A DNA stretch of 64,000 bases from Flagellimonas myxillae (GTDB lineage Bacteria > Bacteroidota > Bacteroidia > Flavobacteriales > Flavobacteriaceae), in assembly GCF_023502235.1 (NCBI RefSeq), contig NZ_JAMFLY010000001.1:62001-126000 (forward strand). The letters are read 5' to 3'. Position 1 is the stretch's first letter, and each line of letters starts with the position of its first letter. Shown here piece after piece: positions 53,677-61,678 of this stretch. The notes beneath the pieces were generated by a model that saw only the letters and a program-made list of their open reading frames with translations, searched no databases and had not been told where the DNA came from. A program made the position numbers and the translations under genes.

Positions 53677-56600
53677 TTATGAAGTAAATTTGTGAACGGT
53701 CACCTCCCCGTTATTGACCGTATTGATCAAATATTTTTCGTTGGTCCCGGTTTCTATAAGTTCCATATCCTTTACATTGCCCTCCATATACAAACCGGTT
53801 TCTTGTTGGGGAATGCTGTAGTAGCCATCCTTTCCATTAGACATAAGAATATGGCCCGAAATAGCATCCAATCTTGGGGTTTCCACTTCGGTTTCATAAA
53901 TATTGCCTGCCGTTATCACATCTTCGAAACCGTCATTGTTCAGGTCTACAAAAATGCAATCCAATAGAGGAAAGGCCTGACTTTGGACCGGAAGTATTTT
54001 CTTCTCAAAATTCCCATCACCTTTGTTGATCAGCACTATAGATTGGAATTCGGTGACGGTCCTTTCGTAAGAACTGTCCAATTTTTCACCATAGATATCG
54101 ATCAAACTAGCATTTGCGAATTCGCTATAAGTGCCAAATTTTTCCTTGATAAAGGGCATTTGCTGGGAAGAGCATTCCCTTCCCCGAACCGGGACATAGG
54201 TGCCGTTGTATTTTTTGCTCAAGACAATATCGTTGGTTCCGTTTTCATCAAAATCGGCAGCAAATACTTTAAAGGGTTTTTCTTCTGAAGCTTTGAATTT
54301 GATGTTAAGACCAGCATTGCCCACAACATAATCTTTAAGCCCATCATTATTAACATCGGTTTCATTCACCGAGAACCACCATCCATGTTCTTGCAAAATG
54401 GGATGATCTATGGCACTATTTTGAAAAGAGCCTTGATTGTTTATGAAAACTCCAATGCCCGTCCATTCTCCAACGGCGATAAAATCGTCCCACCCGTCAT
54501 TATTGATATCGGTGGTTAAAAGGTCGTTTACAATGCCAAATTCAAGTAGTTGGGGTGCAACCTTTTCGGTCACTTCTATAAGTTCGCCCTGGTTGTTCTC
54601 AAAAAGTGTGGAAGTTTGATGGTTGGGATACATACCTGGAACCACCCTATTTCCTACCAAAATGTCGCTGTCCCCATCTTTGTCAAAGTCGATAAAAGTT
54701 ACGGACTTCCCATTTTTTGGGAATTTGCCCAAAGCGGCACTTTCCAACTTGGTAAAGGATCCTGTACCTTCATTAATATAAATTCTATCTGTATGATATG
54801 AGGAATGCTCCGCAAACTCATTGCCACCACTGACTACGTAAAGGTCCATATCCCCATCCCCATCAAAATCAAAAAACATGGATTCCATATCCTCATAATT
54901 CGCGTCATTGGCTAGGGCAGGGGAATTCAGCTGCTTAAATTTGTTACCAGCTTGTAGGAATAGCTGTCCTGCTTGGCCCGAAGCTCCACCAATATGCAAA
55001 TCCATTTTTCCATCGTTGTTAATATCGCCCTTGGTCACAAATGGCCCTAGGTTGGATTGTTTGTATGGGAGAAGGATTTCCTTTTCAAAATCGTCAAATG
55101 GGTTTTCCCGATGGGTAAAATTCAAGCCCAGGGTTTTGGGATTGGTTTCTTGGAACATGCTATTACCTCTGTTAGACACCACAGGCTGAACGGCTGTAGC
55201 TTCCTTAAAGGCAATGGTGCTATTTGCCGCAATATTAAATCGCTGTTCCATTTTACCAGACGGCCAATAAATAGATACGGTATCGACCACCGCATGATCA
55301 CCCAAACCAAATAGGGCGTTGTTCTCTTGGGAAGATCGATAGCCCCTAACCCGTTTTATCTCGATCATCTGGGAGCTACCCCCGGCTGAAATCACCACTT
55401 TTGGAAAAGCATCTGAAGCCTTGTTGGCCAATTGCACCTTTAAATAGTTGCCGGTTCCCATTTCCACAGCCTTATTCTGATAAACAAAGGCTTCATCATC
55501 CATGTTGTTGACAATTAGATCCAAATCCCCATCGTTGTCCAAATCCCCACTGGCAGCACCATTACTAAATGAAAAGTCGTCCAATCCCCATTCTTGGGAT
55601 ACATTTTTGAACTTCAGTTCAGAAGTTCTCTTATACATGATGTTGGGCAACCTCTCGGATGGCATGGATTCGTATAAGCGTTGCTTTACTTCCAAGGGTA
55701 CGTTGTTCCCATATTTTTGCCGAGCTTCAAATACTTTGCGTTGAAGGTCGTTGTCTAGGGCATAACGTCGGTAGCCATTGGTGATATGGATGTCTTTATG
55801 ACCATCAAGGTCAAAGTCGTTCATGAGAACGGACCAACTCCAATCGGTGTTTGCCACTCCTGAAAGCTGGGATATGTTGTTGAACTTTAAATCTCCAATA
55901 TTTTTCTGAAGGGAATTGTACATGTATTGGTGCTGGAATTCCCTTTTGTTCACCAAGTAATCAAATCTGCTGGTGCTCATGGAGGCCATCAAGGTTTTGG
56001 ACCTTACGTGATCGTTGGCGGCCATGTCCAGTACAAAAATGTCCTGAAGATTGTCGTTGTCCAGATCGGCAATGTCCATACCCATACCATAAAAGGAAAT
56101 CTGCTTGGTGGTTTCCTTTATTTTGTCTGAAAACGTTCCATCTTGGTTGTTCAGGTACAGTGCATCGGGTAGGTAGTAATCACTGGCCAAGTAAATATCC
56201 ATCCATCCGTCTTCATTGATGTCAGAAATGGCAAGCCCAAGTCCAAAAATTGGTTTTTCAAGTCCTGCGGCCCTTGTAATATCCACAAATTTACCTGCAT
56301 CATTTCGGTACAGGTGTGATGAGTTGTAATAAACACTCTCTGGGTTGGACTGGATATAACGCTCCAGGCTGATAGGGTCAAATCCGTAAAGCTCGTTTTC
56401 GTTCATCACCATGCAATCCAAATCCCCATCCTTGTCAAAATCAAAAAAAGCGGATTGGGTGCTTATTCCCTCATCAGCTAGACCATAGACCTCAGCACTT
56501 TCTTTAAATGTCCCATCTTTTTGGTTGATGAACAGTAGATTTTTCCGATTTTCCCGGTTTTTGGGCCCTCCTTGGGAAAAATAGATATCCATCCAGCCAT

Positions 56601-57009
56601 CACCGTTGATATCTGCAAAGGATACCCCATTGGTCCAGTATTTTCCACTGTTTATTCCTGAAGATTCCGTGATATCCTTGAATTTCAACCCTCCTTGATT
56701 CAGGTAAATGCGGTTAGCAACCTGATTCCCGCAGAACACCACATCCAAAAGACCATCGTTGTTCAAATCCTCCAGGCCTACTCCCGCACCATTGTAGAAA
56801 TAGTCGTAATCGAAGAGGTTTTCCATAGTTCCCACGTTGTGGGTAATGGTGTTACTGAAACTTATCCCAGTATGGGAGCTCTCCAGTTTCGAGAACAAGG
56901 GGCTGGTTTCATCTATCGCAACTGATTTATTGATGTTGGGGTGGTCTTTTTGGTCCGCCCCACAACTTACAAGCAGAAGAAGTAAAAAGAATATTTTAAC
57001 CTTAGGCAT
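53677..57009 (-). CDS. Large FG-GAP/VCBS repeat lipoprotein with ASPIC/UnbV domain
   Basis: This 1110-residue protein has a lipoprotein signal (LLLLLVSC near residue 15) and two arrays of calcium-binding DxNxDGxxD repeats. I count about seven before and seven after a central ASPIC/UnbV domain (RGYRSSQENNALFGLGDHAV, then SIYWPSGKMEQRFN). This gives two seven-bladed propeller-like halves. CRTAC1-like proteins of this kind are common near SusCD loci and are probably surface exposed. It lies next to an arylsulfotransferase-like gene and a SusCD operon on the same strand, suggesting a glycan- or sulfate-related surface system. The start is the ATG at 57009. Confidence 0.88.
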   Translation of the reverse strand: MPKVKIFFLLLLLVSCGADQKDHPNINKSVAIDETSPLFSKLESSHTGISFSNTITHNVGTMENLFDYDYFYNGAGVGLEDLNNDGLLDVVFCGNQVANRIYLNQGGLKFKDITESSGINSGKYWTNGVSFADINGDGWMDIYFSQGGPKNRENRKNLLFINQKDGTFKESAEVYGLADEGISTQSAFFDFDKDGDLDCMVMNENELYGFDPISLERYIQSNPESVYYNSSHLYRNDAGKFVDITRAAGLEKPIFGLGLAISDINEDGWMDIYLASDYYLPDALYLNNQDGTFSDKIKETTKQISFYGMGMDIADLDNDNLQDIFVLDMAANDHVRSKTLMASMSTSRFDYLVNKREFQHQYMYNSLQKNIGDLKFNNISQLSGVANTDWSWSVLMNDFDLDGHKDIHITNGYRRYALDNDLQRKVFEARQKYGNNVPLEVKQRLYESMPSERLPNIMYKRTSELKFKNVSQEWGLDDFSFSNGAASGDLDNDGDLDLIVNNMDDEAFVYQNKAVEMGTGNYLKVQLANKASDAFPKVVISAGGSSQMIEIKRVRGYRSSQENNALFGLGDHAVVDTVSIYWPSGKMEQRFNIAANSTIAFKEATAVQPVVSNRGNSMFQETNPKTLGLNFTHRENPFDDFEKEILLPYKQSNLGPFVTKGDINNDGKMDLHIGGASGQAGQLFLQAGNKFKQLNSPALANDANYEDMESMFFDFDGDGDMDLYVVSGGNEFAEHSSYHTDRIYINEGTGSFTKLESAALGKFPKNGKSVTFIDFDKDGDSDILVGNRVVPGMYPNHQTSTLFENNQGELIEVTEKVAPQLLEFGIVNDLLTTDINNDGWDDFIAVGEWTGIGVFINNQGSFQNSAIDHPILQEHGWWFSVNETDVNNDGLKDYVVGNAGLNIKFKASEEKPFKVFAADFDENGTNDIVLSKKYNGTYVPVRGRECSSQQMPFIKEKFGTYSEFANASLIDIYGEKLDSSYERTVTEFQSIVLINKGDGNFEKKILPVQSQAFPLLDCIFVDLNNDGFEDVITAGNIYETEVETPRLDAISGHILMSNGKDGYYSIPQQETGLYMEGNVKDMELIETGTNEKYLINTVNNGEVTVHKFTS

Positions 57010-57095
57010 GGGTGAATTCAATTCGAATGGAAATATACTATAATATTGAGCTTGAAATAGTTAATATTTATATAGAATGTGTTTACCTAAGCAAG

Positions 57096-58466
57096 CTATA
57101 GTCCTAAAGCAACAATCCCGGGATGGTCGGTGTCGTAGTGGTAAGATCTCCAATAGAACCCTGGAGTATGAAATTTCCAAACTACCTCACCTGCTTCGGT
57201 AACTTCCCAAACGCCGAAATCGCCTTCGGTTATCAGTCTGTTCCCACTAGATATCCTTACCATTCCGGAAACTCTGGGGGCATAAAGCGCTTCATCTGTA
57301 AAACTCCAAGCCACGGCAGGTTCGTTATCTGTGTTGACCTGTAGTTCCAGAGGGTCTGGGAGTTGTAGTTCATAGGCTGTGGATTGTTCCAAATCGGCTC
57401 CATTGCTATAGATGGAGAACTTGCCCAAATCCATTCCGTCGAGTAATCTGGGATGGTGATTGTTTCGAAACAATCTTTCGCCCATGGCGTTGTCGTATGC
57501 TTTGGGGTTCCCGAATCGGTAAACCAAGTTTCCGCCAAGTCCGTAATTACCGCCAGAATTGGACGCAGCTTCCTCTGTGCTGGTACTATGGTCTATAACC
57601 CAAACTTCATGATAAAAGTTGACGCTAAGGAAAATCAAATCGTTGTTTTCATCATATTCGAGACCGTTCGCGTGCATAATATCCCCTTCCTTATCGGTAA
57701 CATAATTCAGGTTGATACGATTTGGATTATCGGCTATTACGCCAAAATTTTCTTTGGTGTCGTCATGATCTTGGATGATATGGTCCCATGCATGCCATTC
57801 CCATACAATTTGATCCGTTGCAGGATTCACCTCAATTATCGCTTCGGGGAAGACATCGATTGCCAAGCTTGAGCCAGCCTGCTCTGCCTCTTCGGCAGTT
57901 TTCCGTTCCCAAACGATGGTCAATACATTGCCATTGGGCAGGAGTTCAACATCATGATGGGTTATATGTTCGGGCGTAGAGTAATCGAAATTCCAGTCTA
58001 CAGAACTATCAGGATTAATAAATTGGAGTTTACCGCCTTGACCTCCGTATTGGATGTCAGGTTCCTCTGCTTTCATAATACCTAAAAGTCGACCATCAGG
58101 CAACAATTCAACATCGTTGCCAATTCCGAATGGTAGGTCCCATTCGTATAGAATTATCGAATTTTTGTCCATAAGATAAACTCTATCTGCACCAGCGTCG
58201 TTAATGAGCACATACCCGTCACTTACAAGGTCTTCATTTAAAAATTCGACTGTGCCTGCTTCTTCCCCAACTCCTGGAGGGTCTACAGGTTCGTCGTCCG
58301 TGGGTTCATCATCGGTAGGCTCGTCATCAGTGGGTTCGTCATCAGTGGGGGTTTCCCCTGGAGTGTCGTCAATAACTATTGTGGGTGGGTCATCGCTATT
58401 GCATGCGTTCATCAAAAACAGAATGGATAGCAAAGAAGCCAGAATCAATCGAAAGGTACGCTTCAT
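57096..58466 (-). CDS. Arylsulfotransferase (ASST)-like lipoprotein
   Basis: This 456-residue protein has a lipobox (LFLMNAC near residue 21), an acidic low-complexity linker with four DEPTD-type repeats, and then a beta-propeller domain with repeats such as DVELLPDGRLLGI and DVELLPNGNVLTIVWER, as in PF14269/ASST-type proteins. The linker holds the domain away from the membrane. Known ASST enzymes transfer sulfate between phenols through a histidine; I cannot place that histidine with certainty. It is placed between the FG-GAP lipoprotein and the SusCD operon. The start is the ATG at 58466. Confidence 0.82.
   Translation of the reverse strand: MKRTFRLILASLLSILFLMNACNSDDPPTIVIDDTPGETPTDDEPTDDEPTDDEPTDDEPVDPPGVGEEAGTVEFLNEDLVSDGYVLINDAGADRVYLMDKNSIILYEWDLPFGIGNDVELLPDGRLLGIMKAEEPDIQYGGQGGKLQFINPDSSVDWNFDYSTPEHITHHDVELLPNGNVLTIVWERKTAEEAEQAGSSLAIDVFPEAIIEVNPATDQIVWEWHAWDHIIQDHDDTKENFGVIADNPNRINLNYVTDKEGDIMHANGLEYDENNDLIFLSVNFYHEVWVIDHSTSTEEAASNSGGNYGLGGNLVYRFGNPKAYDNAMGERLFRNNHHPRLLDGMDLGKFSIYSNGADLEQSTAYELQLPDPLELQVNTDNEPAVAWSFTDEALYAPRVSGMVRISSGNRLITEGDFGVWEVTEAGEVVWKFHTPGFYWRSYHYDTDHPGIVALGL
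58287..58346 (-). repeat. Four 15-bp tandem repeats coding a DEPTD linker
   Basis: Units at 58287, 58302, 58317 and 58332 (each 15 bp, one to four differences between units) code for a repeated Asp-Glu-Pro-Thr-Asp linker after the lipidation site. Such in-frame arrays can change length by slippage without a frameshift. Confidence 0.85.
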
Positions 58467-58565
58467 AGGAATTTTTGAGCTAAAGGTAACTAAATTCAAA
58501 AAAAGGGGTGTATGGATACTGAAGTGTGCATCCTAACACGTCCAATCCAAAAGAAATGGAGTTAT

Positions 58566-58596
58566 TTAAAAAAGGGGCATCAGTATGATGCCCCTT
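58566..58596 (-). terminator. Intrinsic terminator after the SusCD operon
   Basis: An 11-bp perfect stem (AAGGGGCATCA with TGATGCCCCTT) has a 3-base loop. On the minus strand it is followed by a T run. It lies 28 bp after the stop of the lipoprotein gene at 58624. Confidence 0.9.
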
Positions 58597-58623
58597 ATTA
58601 TAATTTATGATAGTTGCGCTATC

Positions 58624-59901
58624 TTATTCACATACAAGAATAGTAATTTCTCCGACTGCGGGGAAAGGACCATCGCTTGCTGCTGTCTTTAAATTTGGAT
58701 CTTGAATGGTATATGAAACTTCACTCTCCCAATCACCGGATGAATAGGCAATTACTAAAGAAGTAGCTCCTTCCGGTACGGTGAAAGTAGAAGTGCCATT
58801 TTCACCATTTTCAAGTGTATAGCTAACTGTGTCACCGCCATCTATCGTTACATCGATAGACGCTCCATTCCAACCATCACCATAAGAGTCAAAGTGGTTA
58901 ATGGTGTATTCACCTGGGTATGGAGCATCAGCATTCAACTGAATACATTCTGTTACGAAAACAGCTCTGTAGTACTCTGTATCGTTCTCATCAGTGGTCA
59001 CAACTCTTCCGTCAGCAGTTACGATTTCGTAACGCAATTGGAATTCGTCATTTACACCAAGGTCATCAAACGTTAGGTTAGGACCATACAAGTCATCAAG
59101 AGTGATTTCATAGTCCAAAGAACTTACACCGTCCTCAATATCCAAATCGGCAATGTTCCAAGTTGCGAAAAGCTCTTCTGGCTCAGATGCGTTTATATCA
59201 TCAACGATACTTCTGTCAACAAATGCACGATACAGGTTCAAAGTCGCTAGTAAAGCTTGGTCGTTACCATCATCAATTGTAATCGCTACGGAATAATCCA
59301 TATTTGGATTGGTAAGGGAAACTTCATTGGCATTCACATCTTCGATATCGAATGCAATTCCGTCATCAACCAACTCAGTGTACTGGTATGGAGAACTAAA
59401 GAAAGAACCTCCACTTACGTTACCAGTTGTGTCAGAGTTTTTGAAAGACCTACCATCTGTCAAGAAAAGCTCCATGTCGATTACAAATTGGTCACCAGGA
59501 AGTACTTCTGTAAGTGCAACACCTGTAGCACTCAATACTTCCGCCATGGTAACGCTGTAATCGAAACTTGGCAGTCCATCAGTCTCACCAAATTCACTAG
59601 AAGCAATAGTGGCCAATGCAGCGTTGGCAACAGAGTTGTCGGCACCATTGTTATCCACAAAGCTTGCAGTGATTTCCACACGATCCAATAAAGCTCCACC
59701 TTCGGCATCTTGCTCTTGAATAGAGAAGGCCAAGGTACTAGCCGTATCGAACATATCCAACGCTCCAGTTGCAGAAAGCGTCCTTAAAATAGCTCCACTG
59801 GTAACGGTATCCTGCACGAGTACCGAAACCTTGTCGTCTTCGCTACACCCTGCAATAAAAATACCCAAGGCCAACAAGACGTACATCTTGAAATTTTTCA
59901 T
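58624..59901 (-). CDS. SusE/SusF-position lipoprotein
   Basis: This 425-residue protein has a lipoprotein signal (LGIFIAGC) and beta-rich domains. The C-terminal part (GEYTINHFDSYGDGWNGASI and a T/S-rich beta section ending EITILVCE) resembles CUB-like adhesion modules. It follows susD by 35 bp as the third gene of the SusCD operon, the usual place of a surface glycan- or ligand-binding lipoprotein. The ligand is unknown. An in-frame ATG at 59925 would give a longer signal peptide; I prefer 59901. Confidence 0.8.
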   Translation of the reverse strand: MKNFKMYVLLALGIFIAGCSEDDKVSVLVQDTVTSGAILRTLSATGALDMFDTASTLAFSIQEQDAEGGALLDRVEITASFVDNNGADNSVANAALATIASSEFGETDGLPSFDYSVTMAEVLSATGVALTEVLPGDQFVIDMELFLTDGRSFKNSDTTGNVSGGSFFSSPYQYTELVDDGIAFDIEDVNANEVSLTNPNMDYSVAITIDDGNDQALLATLNLYRAFVDRSIVDDINASEPEELFATWNIADLDIEDGVSSLDYEITLDDLYGPNLTFDDLGVNDEFQLRYEIVTADGRVVTTDENDTEYYRAVFVTECIQLNADAPYPGEYTINHFDSYGDGWNGASIDVTIDGGDTVSYTLENGENGTSTFTVPEGATSLVIAYSSGDWESEVSYTIQDPNLKTAASDGPFPAVGEITILVCE

Positions 59902-59936
59902 GAAATTAATTTTTACGTTTTTCATCGCTCTTTTTT

Positions 59937-61667
59937 TTAATTAGCCACAGGAGCTGTGGGGTTAGTATCCCAGAATACGGGCTGTGTCTGATCTGCCTTT
60001 TGGGTGATGCTAGAGTTGTTGTTCACCGCGTTTGCAGGATAGTACATAGATCTAATGAAAGTTCCTGGATCCGGCTCCAAGTTAGGTTGCAATGTGGTTG
60101 GGAAACCTGTTCTTCTGTAGAAGTTATAAGGCTCAACTCCATTACCAAAATGAGCTATGAAATATTGCTCAGCAATTACATCCCACTTACCGTCGGTATC
60201 GGCATCGTCAAAATTGATTCCAATTTGGGTGCTATAAGCGTTTATGTCTCCTTCAGAAGGAACGAAAGAAAGGTCTGCTCCTGCTTCTCTACCGGCTAAG
60301 AAACCGTGTACTTTAGCAACGGATTTAGCCAAGCCTTCCAACATAAATGTTCTTGCATCGCCAGTATTTCCAGCAACCATCGCCATCTCAGCTCTCATGA
60401 AATCTACTCCGAAAGCGGTCAAAAGGTTGGTGATTCCTGTTCCACCGCCACCTGCAGATGGGCTAATGGCCAAGAAACTATCGTCATCAAATCTACCACC
60501 TACAGGGTACGTTCCATAAGTAGCTCTCAACAATCCATCTGGTGGAATACCATCTGCTTCTCCATGGGCTCTTCCCCAGAAACCGTTAGGCAACCAGCAG
60601 AAATCCCCACCGAATCCGGCGTTGATGTAGTGCTGTGGTGGAGTTTCCAAAGAACAGTTCAGCAATTCCTCGTTAGGAGCAATCTCTGCCCCAGGAACCG
60701 CAGTGGTCTGTCTGTAGAAGTAGAAACGAGTCCTTGGATCGGCGGTTTCATCCATAAGGGACATTAGCCAGTTGGACATGTACTCTCCAGCACCAGCAGC
60801 TTGGTAGTTGATACCATATCTTGGGTGTCTTGTATCAGGCTGTGTAGCACTTGTAGCTGGCCATCTCCATACAAAATCATCAGCAGTATCCATGATATAG
60901 TTTCCGCTGTTGATAATAGAGTTGAAGCTAGAAGCTGCATTTGAATCAACTAATCTACGCTGAACATAGATTTTAAGTTTAAGCGTATTTGCAGCTCTTT
61001 CCCATTTTGCATAGTCATTTCCATAGTAGAAATCAACCGCAGGGTTAGCAGTTGGAGTGCTCCTGAAATTGGCGATAGCGTCATCGATCAAAGCCAAACA
61101 AGCGTCATAAATGCTTGCTCCAGAATCCAAAGCTGGATTAAAGTTAGATTCGGCACCTTGTACAATTTCAGAGTAAGGAACATCTCCGAAGAAATCCACC
61201 ATACTGATCATCAAGTAAGCTTCAATGAACTGGGCTATACCAATGTGTCTGGTTAGACCAGCTTCTTCAGCCAAAGGAGTCATTGCACGAATGTCTGCAA
61301 GTACACCTCTATAGGCATTCAGCCATTCATCGTTCATGTCACTGTCTTGGTAAACGGTGTTATAGTTCCTACCGTTCATATTTACGATACGGGTCATTTC
61401 CATACCCAACTCGTTGAAACCGTCACCTGTGGTGTTACCACCAGATTGCCAGTTATCGTTAAGGTCAAAATCGGCGTCTCCTTCAAACTGCCTTACGAAA
61501 TCTTCCTGGATCGAGTTTAGGAAGAAATCGACGCCCGCCTGATCTGGAGTCAGGAAGTTAGGGTTAGCTGTAAGATCGAGCTCCGTGGTCTCACAAGAGG
61601 TAAACGCTAGCAATCCTCCTAAGACCGTCAAAGTCATATATCTGCTTATGTTTTTCATTATTTTCAT
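59937..61667 (-). CDS. SusD/RagB-family outer-membrane lipoprotein
   Basis: This 576-residue protein has a lipobox (LLAFTSC near residue 25) followed by LDLTANPNFLTPDQA, and it has the SusD-like TPR-rich body (SusD-like_2 type): MNDEWLNAYRGVLADIRAMT, YYGNDYAKWERAANTLKLKI. It caps the SusC channel and binds the substrate at the surface. It follows susC by 11 bp. The substrate class cannot be read from the sequence. Confidence 0.93.
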   Translation of the reverse strand: MKIMKNISRYMTLTVLGGLLAFTSCETTELDLTANPNFLTPDQAGVDFFLNSIQEDFVRQFEGDADFDLNDNWQSGGNTTGDGFNELGMEMTRIVNMNGRNYNTVYQDSDMNDEWLNAYRGVLADIRAMTPLAEEAGLTRHIGIAQFIEAYLMISMVDFFGDVPYSEIVQGAESNFNPALDSGASIYDACLALIDDAIANFRSTPTANPAVDFYYGNDYAKWERAANTLKLKIYVQRRLVDSNAASSFNSIINSGNYIMDTADDFVWRWPATSATQPDTRHPRYGINYQAAGAGEYMSNWLMSLMDETADPRTRFYFYRQTTAVPGAEIAPNEELLNCSLETPPQHYINAGFGGDFCWLPNGFWGRAHGEADGIPPDGLLRATYGTYPVGGRFDDDSFLAISPSAGGGGTGITNLLTAFGVDFMRAEMAMVAGNTGDARTFMLEGLAKSVAKVHGFLAGREAGADLSFVPSEGDINAYSTQIGINFDDADTDGKWDVIAEQYFIAHFGNGVEPYNFYRRTGFPTTLQPNLEPDPGTFIRSMYYPANAVNNNSSITQKADQTQPVFWDTNPTAPVAN

Positions 61668-61678
61668 TATTATATTTC

